From: Skermania piniformis
Lineage (GTDB): Bacteria; Actinomycetota; Actinomycetes; Mycobacteriales; Mycobacteriaceae
Direction of reading: 5' to 3'
Assembly (NCBI RefSeq): GCF_019285775.1
Contig: NZ_CP079105.1
Location: 3,728,603-3,792,602, forward strand
DNA length: 64,000 nucleotides
Position numbers and translations under genes: made by a program. Of the stretch, positions 35,988 to 44,953 are shown in pieces. The notes beneath the pieces were generated by a model, which saw nothing but the letters and a program-made list of their open reading frames with translations, did not search any database and had not been told where the DNA came from. Numbering within the stretch: position 1 is the first letter of the stretch; each line of letters opens with the position of its first letter.

Positions 35988-36084
35988 CGTCGAGAGGCTT
36001 GGGAGGGGGTCGATCCACACGACCATAACCGAGCGCGCCGACAAGCTGCAATCTCACCGGCCGCCGGCTCGTCCGTACGCGTCG

Positions 36085-36408
36085 TCACACCCAGACGACC
36101 ACGTTCTCCTCGACCTCCGCGACCCGGTACACCCGCACAGCGTCCATCCCGGCCTCCGCGCAGCCGCCGTCGGCGAACCGGAACGCGTACTGGTGCAGCG
36201 GACAGACCACCTGGCCGAGGTCGAACTGGCCATCGGCGAGCGGGCCACCCCGGTGCGGGCAGACCGCGTCGGTGGCGCGCAGGGTGCCGTCGGTCATCCG
36301 GAACACCGCAACCTGGGCATTCCCGACGGCGTAGGTCCGGCCCTCACCGGGCACCAGATCGGCCGCCGGACCGAGCCGGACCCCGGTGCCGTTCGTGACC
36401 GCGGTCAT
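36085..36408 (-). CDS. nirD: Assimilatory nitrite reductase small subunit NirD
   Basis: A 107-residue Rieske-type protein: ligands in AVCPHRGGPLADG and VVCPLHQYAF, C-terminal YRVAEVEENVVVWV. It is the small partner of siroheme NirB in NAD(P)H-dependent reduction of nitrite to ammonium. ATG 36408 overlaps the nirB stop by 4 bp. Its family-typical length shows that it is complete. Confidence 0.95.
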   Translation of the reverse strand: MTAVTNGTGVRLGPAADLVPGEGRTYAVGNAQVAVFRMTDGTLRATDAVCPHRGGPLADGQFDLGQVVCPLHQYAFRFADGGCAEAGMDAVRVYRVAEVEENVVVWV

Positions 36409-38894
36409 CGGACCGGCACCTTCGGCAGCGGCAGCAGCGGTAGCGCCGAAGTGAACTGGGCCGGCGACTTCGGCTGGTCCCGATCCAGCCACGGATCGAC
36501 GTACCCGGCGACCGCGTCGTCGATCCGTTCCTGCAGCCCGGCGACCAGGCCGTCCCGATCGTCGAGCAGGATGGCTTGCAACTCCTCGATCCCCACCCGA
36601 GGCACCCAGGCATAGGTCCGCTCGAGCCACTTCGCCTGCTCCCGGTAGTACTGGATGAACAAGCCGCACAACCGGATCACCTCGCCGGCCGAGTCGACCG
36701 TCGCCAACAGGTCCCCCTTGCGGATGTGCGCACCGGCCGCGCCGCCCACGTAGATCTCCCAGCGGTCGTCGCCGACCGCGACCACGCCGAAGTCCTTGCA
36801 CAGCGCCTCGGCACAGTTGCGCGGACACCCGGTGACCGCCAGCTTCAGTTTCGCCGGGCACTCCAGACCCTGGTAGCGGGTCTCGATCGCGATGCCCAGC
36901 GAGGTCGAATCGCCGAGTCCGAACCGGCAATAGTCGGTGCCGACACAGGTTTTCACCGTGCGGAAGGACTTGCCGTAGGCGTAGCCGGAGGGCATGTCGA
37001 GGTCCTTCCAGACCTTCGGCAGGTCCTCCTTCTTCACCCCGAGCAGGTCGATCCGCTGCCCGCCGGTCGCCTTGATCATCGGGATGTCGTACTTCTCCGC
37101 GACATCGGCGATCCGCCGCAACTGCGCCGGCGAGGTCACCCCACCACGCATCTGCGGCACTACCGAAAACGTGCCGTCCCGTTGGATATTCGCATGTACC
37201 CGGTCGTTGACGAACAACGCGCCGGGCTCGCGTTTCCAGTCCGCACCCCAGATCACCCGCAGCAACGAGGCCAGCGGCATCTTTGCGGCCGCATCCTCCC
37301 CGGCGGGGGCGAGCGCGGCGAACACCTCGGTCACCGAGCGCAGGTTCTGTCGGCGGATCGCGTCGATCAGCTCCGGTTTGGTCAGCGGGATCGCCGGGAC
37401 GTACCGGTCGGCCGCGGCGTCCACGGTCAACGCGGCACCGGCGGCGCACTCGACGATGTCGGCGACCAGTTGCTTGCACGAGCCGCAGCCCTTGCCGGCC
37501 CGGGTCGCCGCGCACACCTGCGCGACGCTGGTGCAGCCGCCGCGCACACAACCGACGATGTCGCCTTTGGTCACGCCGTTGCAGTTGCAGACCTGCACGT
37601 CGTCGGCCAGCTCGGCGGCACCGGTTTCCGCACTGGGCGTGCCCATGTCGAAGAGCATCGAGATACGCTCGTCGGGTAGCGGCACCTTCTCGTCGAACGC
37701 CTGGGTGAGGAAGTTCGCCTTCGAGATGTCGCCGAGCAGTATCGCGCCGATCAGCTTGTTGTCCCGCACCACGACCGATTTGTAGATGCCGCTGCGCGGT
37801 TCGTAGAACTGGACGAACTCGTCGTCGTCGCGCTCGGGGCCCTTGACGCCCATCTGCGCCACATCCACCCCGGCGACCTTCAACTTGGTAGTCAAACGTG
37901 AGCCGTGATACGCGGCATCCGGATTCGCACCGGACAGCACGTCGGCGAGCACCACCGCCTGCTCCCAGAGCGGGGCCACCAGGCCGTAGACCTCGCTGCG
38001 GTGCTGCACGCACTCCCCCACCGCGAAGATGGATCCCTCGTCCTCGCAGCGCAACTGGTCGTCCACCACGATGCCCCGCTCGACCACCAGACCGGCACGG
38101 CGGGCCAGCTCGACGTTGGGCCGGATGCCGGCGGTCACCACGATCATGTCGGCCGGCAGCGACTCGCCGTCGGCGAACCCGACCCCGGTCACCGTGCCGT
38201 CGTCTCCGCGCAGCACGGCGGTGGTCCGCCGGTTGGTGTGGACGCCGACGCCGAGCGCCTCGATCTTGTTCCGGAGCACCCGCCCGCCGCGTTCGTCGAG
38301 CTGCTGGTTCATCAGGTGGCCGGGCGAGTGCACGACGTCCACTACGACACCCTGCGTCGTCAGGCCGTAGGCGGCCTCCAGACCGAGCAGCCCGCCGCCG
38401 ATCACCACCGCGCGCATGTCGTCGCGGGTCGCGGCCAGCTGGAGCATGCCGTTGGTGTCGGCGATCGTGCGGAACCCGAAGACGCCCCGGGCCAGCCGAC
38501 CGTCCGGCTCGCGCAGCCCATCCATGTTGGGGAAGAACGTGTTCGAGCCGGTCGCGATGATCAGCGCGTCGAACTGCAGGGTGCGCCCGCTCGCACAGGT
38601 CACCGTCTTGGCGAACCGGTCGATCGACTCCGCGCGGTCGCCGGCGTAGAGCGTCACCCCGTTCTCCCGGTACCAGGCCATCGGGTTCAGCATCAACTCG
38701 TCGTCGTCGAGCGCGGCCGAGCCGGCGAGCACGTGGCTGAGCATGATCCGGTTGTAGTTGCCGTACGGCTCGTCGCCGATCATCGTGACGTCGAATTGCT
38801 CGCGACCCCCGCGCGCGAGAATTTCTTCGACGGCCCGCGCGCCGGCCATGCCGTTGCCGACCACCACCAGCCGCTGTTTGCTCGCGCCGGACAT
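36405..38894 (-). CDS. nirB: Assimilatory nitrite reductase large subunit NirB
   Basis: An 829-residue multidomain enzyme. The N-terminal FAD/NAD part has LVVVGNGMAGARAVE and AVVIGGGLLGLEAAYGL. A BFD-like [2Fe-2S] domain near residues 415-465 has VCNCNGVTKGDIVGCV and GKGCGSCKQLV. The C-terminal sulfite/nitrite reductase halves bear the siroheme-4Fe4S ligands in VKTCVGTDYCRFG and AVTGCPRNCAEALCKDFG. It reduces nitrite to ammonium in the cytosol. It overlaps a small gene upstream and nirD downstream, a three-gene operon. Confidence 0.96.
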   Translation of the reverse strand: MSGASKQRLVVVGNGMAGARAVEEILARGGREQFDVTMIGDEPYGNYNRIMLSHVLAGSAALDDDELMLNPMAWYRENGVTLYAGDRAESIDRFAKTVTCASGRTLQFDALIIATGSNTFFPNMDGLREPDGRLARGVFGFRTIADTNGMLQLAATRDDMRAVVIGGGLLGLEAAYGLTTQGVVVDVVHSPGHLMNQQLDERGGRVLRNKIEALGVGVHTNRRTTAVLRGDDGTVTGVGFADGESLPADMIVVTAGIRPNVELARRAGLVVERGIVVDDQLRCEDEGSIFAVGECVQHRSEVYGLVAPLWEQAVVLADVLSGANPDAAYHGSRLTTKLKVAGVDVAQMGVKGPERDDDEFVQFYEPRSGIYKSVVVRDNKLIGAILLGDISKANFLTQAFDEKVPLPDERISMLFDMGTPSAETGAAELADDVQVCNCNGVTKGDIVGCVRGGCTSVAQVCAATRAGKGCGSCKQLVADIVECAAGAALTVDAAADRYVPAIPLTKPELIDAIRRQNLRSVTEVFAALAPAGEDAAAKMPLASLLRVIWGADWKREPGALFVNDRVHANIQRDGTFSVVPQMRGGVTSPAQLRRIADVAEKYDIPMIKATGGQRIDLLGVKKEDLPKVWKDLDMPSGYAYGKSFRTVKTCVGTDYCRFGLGDSTSLGIAIETRYQGLECPAKLKLAVTGCPRNCAEALCKDFGVVAVGDDRWEIYVGGAAGAHIRKGDLLATVDSAGEVIRLCGLFIQYYREQAKWLERTYAWVPRVGIEELQAILLDDRDGLVAGLQERIDDAVAGYVDPWLDRDQPKSPAQFTSALPLLPLPKVPVR

Positions 38895-39241
38895 CAGAAC
38901 ACCACCATGCCGAAGTCGATGACCACGTCGCCGCTGGTCCCCTCGGGTGCGGATAGCACGAGTTCGAGCGTGGTGTCCGGGTCGACGTCCTCGACCACCC
39001 GCAGCGGCACGTTCACCGACGTCTTCGCGCCCATCGGGAACAGCCGCATCGGCTCGCCGTCGCGCAACAAGGTCACGCAGATCAGCTCGTCGGAGCTGTT
39101 GCCGCCGCGGAAGTAGAGCGGCTGCGCGGTCAGCCCCGACGGCACCCGGAACGTCATCGACGGGTCGATCGGCGCCGGCTTGGCGAGACCGGAGCCGCTG
39201 AACGCGAACACGCCTTGCAGGAACCGTGGAGTACTGGCCAT
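38894..39241 (-). CDS. Small conserved protein translationally coupled to nirB
   Basis: About 115 residues from ATG 39239-39241: STPRFLQGVFAFSGSGL, YFRGGNSSDELICVTLLRDG, VPLRVVEDVDPDTTLELVLS, and a C-terminal VVIDFGMVVF. It has no signal peptide or membrane segment; the composition suggests an all-beta fold. The stop overlaps the nirB ATG (ATGA), so it is made with nitrite reductase. Its function is unknown; a role in nitrate or nitrite assimilation is inferred from the coupling. An in-frame codon three residues upstream is an alternative start. Confidence 0.75.
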   Translation of the reverse strand: MASTPRFLQGVFAFSGSGLAKPAPIDPSMTFRVPSGLTAQPLYFRGGNSSDELICVTLLRDGEPMRLFPMGAKTSVNVPLRVVEDVDPDTTLELVLSAPEGTSGDVVIDFGMVVF

Positions 39242-39359
39242 GTTGCCCACTATCGCGAGACCGCGTTAATCCGCCCTTGCCTCGGTGTTACGAGCGGGTT
39301 GTCGGGACCTCACCCCGGCGGTGGTGATGCCGCGCGCCGCCTGGCCGGGTGGACCCGAT

Positions 39360-39640
39360 GTGCACGGGGTCACCGTCCAGCAAGCAAAGACCCAGCTCTC
39401 GCAGTTGCTCCGGCGGGTCGAGGCGGGCGAGGAGATCGTGATCCGGCGCGGGCCCGAGCGGGTCGCACTGCTCGTTCGAGCCCCGGCAGCTCCTGGCCAG
39501 CGGCAGATCTGGGCCGATCTGAAGGGGCGCGATGCACGAGGACTTCGACACGCTTCCCGACGACTTCGATCCGTACCGGTGAACGAACTGCTGCTCGACA
39601 CCGACGTCGTCGTGTAACTCCTCCTCGGGGACCGCCAGCG
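39360..39640 (+). pseudogene. Phd-antitoxin/PIN-toxin remnant
   Basis: GTG 39360 opens a Phd/VapB-type frame: GVTVQQAKTQLSQLLRRVEA, GEEIVIRRGPERVALLV. After IWADLKGRD the frame slips, and the antitoxin tail HEDFDTLPDDFDPYR ends at TGA 39580-39582 in a different frame. GTG 39579 overlaps that stop and begins a PIN toxin NELLLDTDVVV, which meets TAA at 39615; LLLGDRQRL follows and then the similarity ends. The PIN domain is thus cut to its first strand, and only the operon junction of a vapBC-like pair remains. Confidence 0.75.
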
Positions 39641-39705
39641 GTTAATGTGTTAGGTTTTCTGGAATTTCTTAACATGTATTGCCGATAGGGTGGAAGAGTT
39701 ACCAC

Positions 39706-40785
39706 GTGTGGAACCCTGAGATCCCCTTCAACGCCCTGCCGCCGCTCCCGCCGAAAGACATCGATCTCGAGCCCCGGCAGGTACTCAAGGCCACCATCGA
39801 CGCCCGTATAGCTCTGGCAACTCTGGCCCAGGCCGGTCGGCTACTGCCCAATCCCAACATCCTGACTCACGCCGTCCCGCTGCTGGAGGCGCAGGCGAGC
39901 TCCGAGATCGAGAACATCGTGACCACAGCAGATGCGCTGTTCAGGCACGCCGACTCCGGCGGAGGAGACCAGGCAACCAAGGAAGCACTGCGATACCGGA
40001 GCGCGCTGTTCACCGGAGTGGAGTCGATCAAGAACCGGCCGCTCACAGCGGCCACAGCCGCTCAGGTCTGCTCGACCCTGCAGGGTCGCGACATGACGAT
40101 TCGCGCGGTGCCCGGAACGCGGATCTACAATCCCGCCACCCGACGGATCATCTATGCCCCGCCGGAGGGCGCAGACCTCATCCGCGGGAAGCTATCGGAC
40201 TGGGAGCGGTTCGTGCATGCCGACGACGATCTGGATCCGCTCGTACGCGTAGCGTTGGCCCACTATCAGTTCGAGGCCATCCACCCGTTCCACGACGGCA
40301 ACGGCCGAACCGGACGGGTCATCAACATCCTCATGTTGATCGAAGCCGGCTTGCTGCACGACCCGATCCTCTACCTCTCGCGGGCGATCATCGCCCGCAA
40401 GAACGACTACTATCGACTACTGCGAGCGGTGACGGCCGACGGCGCTTGGATCGAGTGGATCCTGTACATGCTCGATGCGGTTCGCGTGTCGGCGGCATCG
40501 ACGACACGCAGGATCGACGCCATCCGGGTATGCCAGGACGACATCGCCGAGCGGGCGCGCGCCGCCACCACAGGCGGGCGTGACGCGCGGTTCCTGGCTG
40601 TGTTGTTCGAGCAGCCCTACTGCCGCATCAACACGGTTGCCGATCGCTGCGACGTCTCGCGTCAGACCGCGTCGTCGTGGCTGCACGCCTTGGTCGGCAC
40701 CGGGCTCTTGAGCGACCGGAAAGTGGGCCGGGAACTCCTGTTCGTCAACGACGAGTTCCTGGGTGTTCTAACCCGTCCAGAGTGA
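39706..40785 (+). CDS. Fic-domain adenylyltransferase
   Basis: A 359-residue Fic protein with the catalytic loop HPFHDGNGRTGR near residue 200. The N-terminal FPFNALPPLPP-like start (VWNPEIPFNALPPLPP) and the inhibitory-helix region AQASSEIENI near 66 mark it as class II, with the autoinhibitory helix in the same chain. A C-terminal winged HTH (RINTVADRCDVSRQTASSWL) is present. Such proteins transfer AMP to hydroxyls of target proteins. GTG 39706 has GGAAG upstream and fits the family; TTG 39679 is less likely. The region before it is AT-rich and contains the probable promoter. Confidence 0.9.
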   Translation: MWNPEIPFNALPPLPPKDIDLEPRQVLKATIDARIALATLAQAGRLLPNPNILTHAVPLLEAQASSEIENIVTTADALFRHADSGGGDQATKEALRYRSALFTGVESIKNRPLTAATAAQVCSTLQGRDMTIRAVPGTRIYNPATRRIIYAPPEGADLIRGKLSDWERFVHADDDLDPLVRVALAHYQFEAIHPFHDGNGRTGRVINILMLIEAGLLHDPILYLSRAIIARKNDYYRLLRAVTADGAWIEWILYMLDAVRVSAASTTRRIDAIRVCQDDIAERARAATTGGRDARFLAVLFEQPYCRINTVADRCDVSRQTASSWLHALVGTGLLSDRKVGRELLFVNDEFLGVLTRPE

Positions 40786-40972
40786 TTGCGAAGGAACTGA
40801 TCCCTTGCGATACATCATCATTGCGTGGTGGGTTCAGATGAGAGTGTCCTTGGGACAACGGTCTCCGCCGCTGCCTCGTCGTGGCTCCCGCATAGACGGT
40901 CGTTTGCGATAGACCGTGCGGGTCGGCGTGCCGATCCGGCATCGTTTCGGTCACCGAGGAGATAGTTGGGTC

Positions 40973-41605
40973 GTGTCGTTGGAGTCCGTCCTTGCCGCCT
41001 ACGGAGCCAGAGCGGGCGAGTACATCGATGTGGTCGGCCGCATCGACAATGCAGCCGCGCCCGATTTGATGCTCGTGCAGCGGTGGGCGCACAGCGTCGA
41101 GGGGCGTGTGCTCGACGTGGGTTGCGGCCCTGGCCAGTGGACGCACTACCTCGCCGGCCTCGGAGTCGACGTCGAGGGGCTCGATCCGGTAGCCGAGTTC
41201 ATCGAAAGCGCGCAGGCCACCTATCCCGACGAGCGCTACCGGATCGGCCGAGCGGAAGCCTTGGGTGTTGGTGACGGCGCGCTCGGCGGTGTGTTCGCGT
41301 GGTACTCACTCATTCACACCGATCCCAAGCAGATCGACGCTCCGCTCGACGAGTTCGCGCGATGTATCCGTCCGCGCGGCGGCCTCGTGCTCGGATTCTT
41401 TACCGGCTCGGAACTCGCACCGTTCGAGCACGCGGTCACAACGGCGTACTGCTGGCCGCTTGACCTCCTGGCGTCCAAGGTCGAGGCGGCAGGGTTCGCC
41501 GTCACGCACACCGAGTCACGGGCGGATCGCCCCGGACGAACGCTCGCCACGATCCTCGCAACCCGCACAGTTGGTTCACAGTTGGTCCGACCTCTGCGCC
41601 CCTAG
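40973..41605 (+). CDS. SAM-dependent methyltransferase (class I)
   Basis: About 210 residues: motif I VLDVGCGPGQWTHYLAGLG near residue 46, acid motif in VEGLDPVAEFIE, FAWYSLIHTDP, and RCIRPRGGLVLGFFTG (motif VI-type). GTG 40973 is preferred, with GAGGAG upstream; the frame is open from 40916. It resembles actinobacterial small-molecule methyltransferases. It lies between the Fic gene and vapBC. The 187 bp before it show no other gene. Confidence 0.82.
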   Translation: MSLESVLAAYGARAGEYIDVVGRIDNAAAPDLMLVQRWAHSVEGRVLDVGCGPGQWTHYLAGLGVDVEGLDPVAEFIESAQATYPDERYRIGRAEALGVGDGALGGVFAWYSLIHTDPKQIDAPLDEFARCIRPRGGLVLGFFTGSELAPFEHAVTTAYCWPLDLLASKVEAAGFAVTHTESRADRPGRTLATILATRTVGSQLVRPLRP

Positions 41606-41731
41606 GCGGAGTCGCGGAGTTCGTGTTCGACGGCACGGCGAATCCGGGCTGAATGCGCCCTTCACTGCAGAGCTGCTCGAGCGTGGTGAGCCGATAACGG
41701 ATTGCAGCACTTCTGCTCGGGTCAGGGCAGG

Positions 41732-42146
41732 TCACAGCGATGGTGCGATGTACTCGCACCGTAGGTCGGAGACCCGAGCGATATGCCCGAAGTCGCGATC
41801 CGCGGCAAGCACAGTGGCATCGTTGACGATGGCGTAGCCGGCGATGAGAATGTCTTGGTGCGTCGGCCGCACGGACCAGCCCACCGCCCCGCAGTGCCGC
41901 CTGGATATCCAGCACGAGCGATTCGTCGGGTGCCCGCTCGAGCGGGAACCCGAGGGAGATCCGCTCCCGGTAAGCCGCATGCTCCTCAGGGGTCCGGGCG
42001 CTGTGGCAGAACTCGAGCACCTGGGGCGGGCAGGTGACGAAAAGGTCGGCCGGAGCTCGCTCGATCCGCCGCAGCCGCGCTGCAACGCCCGCGTCACCAG
42101 CGGCCAGCCTTGCCCAGACCGAGTTGTCGACCAGATAGTCGGTCAC
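41732..42146 (-). pseudogene. VapC-family PIN toxin, frameshifted
   Basis: From GTG 42144-42146 the frame gives TDYLVDNSVWARLA (first catalytic Asp), VTCPPQVLEFCHSA and ESLVLDIQAALRGGGLVRAAD. Near 41855 the similarity moves to another frame: HQDILIAGYAIVNDATVLAADRDFGHIA, with the remaining acids, and ends at TGA 41732. One base added or lost near DxHQD explains it. The start overlaps the vapB stop as GTGA. The single change suggests recent loss; a sequencing error is also possible. Confidence 0.8.
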
Positions 42147-42361
42147 AACGCCCGAGGCTCGTCCGGGACAACTACCGGCGCCCCGATCTCACGACCGAGG
42201 TCGGTCAACTCCGAGATACCGTCGATCATCGCGCCTTTCTGTTTTGCGGCAATGAGTCGACGCAATGCGAGATCGAGGACGGCCCGATTCGATCGCTCGC
42301 CGGTGAGCGCCTTGGCTCGCTCGATGAGCCGCGGATCCAGGTCGACACTTGTGACTGCCAT
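42143..42361 (-). CDS. vapB: VapB-family antitoxin
   Basis: A 72-residue ribbon-helix-helix antitoxin: MAVTSVDLDPRLIERAKALTG, NRAVLDLALRRLIAAKQKG, then a short tail ELTDLGREIGAPVVV. This is the type II VapB shape of mycobacteria. Its reading frame is intact while its toxin is broken, so the antitoxin may persist as an orphan repressor. It starts at ATG 42359-42361, 44 bp from the end of ltp2. Confidence 0.88.
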   Translation of the reverse strand: MAVTSVDLDPRLIERAKALTGERSNRAVLDLALRRLIAAKQKGAMIDGISELTDLGREIGAPVVVPDEPRAL

Positions 42362-42405
42362 CGCACCCCCACCAACAGGGAACCGGAACCGTCTGGCGAG
42401 TCCCG

Positions 42406-43590
42406 CTATGCGGAGAGCACCAGACCGGAGGTCGGCACGCCAGTACCGGCGGTGACCAGCACGTTCGACACGTCGTTCACTTGGTTGACCGAGGTGCCGC
42501 GGATCTGCCGAACAGCTTCGGCGATCCCGTTCATCCCGTGGATGTACGCCTCGCCGAGCTGGCCGCCGTGGGTGTTGATCGGCAGCCGGCCGTCGATCTC
42601 GATCGCGCCATCGGCGATGAAGTCCTTCGCCTCGCCCGGGCCGCAGAAGCCGAGCTCTTCCAATTGCATCAGCACGAACGGGGTGAAGTGGTCGTAGAGG
42701 ATCGCGGTCTGGATATCGGACGGACCCAAGCCGGACTGCGCCCACAGCTGCTCGCCGACCAGGCGCATCTCCGGCAGCCCGGTCAGTGCATCCCGGTAGT
42801 AGCTGGTCATCACGTACTGATCCGCACCCGAACCCTGTGCCGCCGCAGTCACATACGCGGGCCGGTTGGGTAGATCCGCGGCCCGCTCGGCCGAGGTGAT
42901 CACCAGCGCGATACCCCCGTCGGACTCCTGGCAGCAATCCAGCAGGTGCAACGGCTCGGCGATCCACCGCGAGTTCTGGTGATCCGCCAGGGTGATCGGC
43001 TTGCCGTAGAAGAACGCGGCCGGATTCACCGCGGCATGCCGCCGGTCGGCCACCGCGACCCGGCCGAAATCCGCACTGGTCGCGCCGGTGACATGCATAT
43101 ACCGGCGGGCGACCATCGCCACCTGGGCCGCGGGAGTGCCCAGCCCGTGCGGGTAGGACCACGAGGCGTCCACCCCGTTCGAGGTCGGCGCACCGGCGAG
43201 CGCGGTGGAGAACTGGCCGAACCGGGTCTCAGAACGCTCGTTGAACGCACGGTAGGCGACGACCACGTCGGCGATGCCGGTGGCCACGGCCAGCGCCGCG
43301 TGCTGCACCGTGCCACACGCCGCCCCACCACCGAAATTGATCCGGCTGAAGAACGTCAGCTGCGGGACACCGGTCGCCCGGGCCACGGCGGCCTCGGAGT
43401 TGGAGTCCATGGTGAACGTGGTCATGCCGTCCACGTCACTCGGCCGCAACCCGGCGTCGGCCAGCGCCGCCTGCACTGCCTCGGCGGCCAGCCGCAGCTC
43501 GGTGCGGCCGGAATTCTTGGAGTAGTCGGTGGCACCGATCCCGACGATCGCTGCCTTTCCGGAGAACACCGCATTTCCCGAGCTGCTCAC
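42406..43590 (-). CDS. ltp2: Steroid side-chain aldol lyase Ltp2
   Basis: A 394-residue thiolase-fold protein: AAIVGIGATDYSKNSGRTEL at the N-terminus, GGGAACGTVQHAALA near residue 100, and INTHGGQLGEAYIHGM near 340. Ltp2 is a retro-aldol enzyme that works with the DUF35 part of ChsH2 to release propionyl-CoA from 17-hydroxy-3-oxopregnene-20-carboxyl-CoA, giving androstenedione. The order chsE1-chsE2-chsH2-chsH1-ltp2 with 4-bp overlaps is the same as in M. tuberculosis (Rv3544c-Rv3540c). It is the last gene of the operon. Confidence 0.93.
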   Translation of the reverse strand: MSSSGNAVFSGKAAIVGIGATDYSKNSGRTELRLAAEAVQAALADAGLRPSDVDGMTTFTMDSNSEAAVARATGVPQLTFFSRINFGGGAACGTVQHAALAVATGIADVVVAYRAFNERSETRFGQFSTALAGAPTSNGVDASWSYPHGLGTPAAQVAMVARRYMHVTGATSADFGRVAVADRRHAAVNPAAFFYGKPITLADHQNSRWIAEPLHLLDCCQESDGGIALVITSAERAADLPNRPAYVTAAAQGSGADQYVMTSYYRDALTGLPEMRLVGEQLWAQSGLGPSDIQTAILYDHFTPFVLMQLEELGFCGPGEAKDFIADGAIEIDGRLPINTHGGQLGEAYIHGMNGIAEAVRQIRGTSVNQVNDVSNVLVTAGTGVPTSGLVLSA

Positions 43591-43982
43591 GACTGTCCTT
43601 CCGCGTACACCACGGTCGCGATCACGTGGTCGCCCAACGAGTCCCGACCGGTGACCGCCACGGTGACCACCCCATCGTCGACGGCGGTCACCTCGCCGGT
43701 GAGCGTCACCGTGTCGTAGGCGTACCAGGGCACGCCGAGCCGCAGCGAGATCGAGCGCAGCATCGCGGTCGGTCCGGCCCAGTCGGTGACGAAGCGTTGC
43801 ACGATCCCGGTGTCGGTGAGGATGTTGACGAAGATGTCTTTCGAGCCGCGCTCGACCGCCTTGTCCCGATCGTGGTGCACGTCCTGGAAGTCCCTGGTGG
43901 CCAACGCGGTCGACACAACGAAGGTCGGGTCTGCGGTGATGATCAGCTCGGGCAGCTTGTCGCCCACCGCGGCGGCCGTCAT
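43587..43982 (-). CDS. chsH1: Steroid enoyl-CoA hydratase subunit ChsH1
   Basis: A 131-residue hotdog (MaoC-like) subunit: FVVSTALATRDFQDVHHDRDKA carries the Asp and His of the hydratase motif, followed by IFVNILTDTGIVQRFVTDW. With the hotdog half of ChsH2 it hydrates the C20 side-chain enoyl-CoA. The ATG overlaps the chsH2 stop, and its stop overlaps the ltp2 start, so all are translated together. Confidence 0.93.
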   Translation of the reverse strand: MTAAAVGDKLPELIITADPTFVVSTALATRDFQDVHHDRDKAVERGSKDIFVNILTDTGIVQRFVTDWAGPTAMLRSISLRLGVPWYAYDTVTLTGEVTAVDDGVVTVAVTGRDSLGDHVIATVVYAEGQS

Positions 43983-44953
43983 GCCTGCTCCTGGATCGCG
44001 GGGCGCCAGAAGGGCAGCGTCACATCGTCGTCGACGGCGAGGTAGTCGACCCGCACCGGCAGGCCGATCTCGACGTCGGCCGGATCGATCCCGCGCAACT
44101 CACCGAGCATCCGCACCCCCTCGTCCAGTTCCACCAGCGCTACCACGAACGGCAGCGCGCGACCGGGCACTTTCGGCGCGTGGTGCACCACGAAGCTGAA
44201 CACGGTGCCGGTACCGGCCGCGACCTGATAGTCGACCGGCGCCGAGCGGTCCTGCCAGATGGCCGGGATCGGCGGATGGCGCAACCCGTCCGGGGTGCGC
44301 TGGATCCGTAGCTCGCCGACCTTCGTTCCGGCCCAGAAGAACTCGGTGTCCCGGGAGATCGCCGGGCGCACCAGCTGCGACACGTCCGCTGCGGATTCCC
44401 GCTTCGGCGCCGTCCCCGGCGCGAACTTCAATACCCGGAACAGCATCTCGGCCACCGGCTCGCCGACGGAACCTTCCCCGTCGCTCCGGACCGACCACAC
44501 ATTGCGGGTGGTCACGAACCAGCCCATGCCGAGCGCGGTCTGCTTGGGGCCCACCACCTTCTGCAACTCGATGGTCAGGGTGACCTGCTCACCGAGGCGG
44601 AGGTAGCGGTGGTAGGTCTGGTCGCAGTTGGTCGCGACGATGGAGGTGAACCCGGCATCGTCGAACAGCCGGATGATCCGGCCGAGCGGGTCGTCGGTGG
44701 TCCGCGAGCCGTGCAGCCCGGGCATGGTCCACACCTGCGCCATCGCCGGCGGCGCGACGATTCCCGGATGCCCGGCCGCGCGCGCCGCGGCATCGTCGAC
44801 GTAGATCGGGTTGGCGTCGCCGATCGCCTCCACCCAGTTGTTGATCATCGGCTGGTTCACCGGGTCCCGCGCGGTGCGCGGCTTGCTCGGGCCGTCCGCC
44901 TTGATCCGCTCGGACTCGACCAACAGCTCTGCGGCGCTTATAGTCTCAGTCAT
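43979..44953 (-). CDS. chsH2: Steroid enoyl-CoA hydratase/DUF35 subunit ChsH2
   Basis: A 324-residue fusion. The N-terminal MaoC-like part (~1-180) has MINNWVEAIGDANPIYVDDAAA and GIVAPPAMAQVWTMPG. The C-terminal DUF35 part (~190-320) has RPAISRDTEFFWAGTKVGELRIQ and FSFVVHHAPKVPG. The first half pairs with ChsH1; the second binds Ltp2 and is needed for the aldol cleavage. The domain order and the 4-bp overlaps with chsE2 and chsH1 match the characterised steroid side-chain operon. Confidence 0.94.
   Translation of the reverse strand: MTETISAAELLVESERIKADGPSKPRTARDPVNQPMINNWVEAIGDANPIYVDDAAARAAGHPGIVAPPAMAQVWTMPGLHGSRTTDDPLGRIIRLFDDAGFTSIVATNCDQTYHRYLRLGEQVTLTIELQKVVGPKQTALGMGWFVTTRNVWSVRSDGEGSVGEPVAEMLFRVLKFAPGTAPKRESAADVSQLVRPAISRDTEFFWAGTKVGELRIQRTPDGLRHPPIPAIWQDRSAPVDYQVAAGTGTVFSFVVHHAPKVPGRALPFVVALVELDEGVRMLGELRGIDPADVEIGLPVRVDYLAVDDDVTLPFWRPAIQEQA

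Noticed and set aside
36085-38013. A 642-codon minus-strand frame ending in the NirD sequence
   Set aside because: Everything upstream of 36408 is nirB in another frame; nirD begins at ATG 36408.
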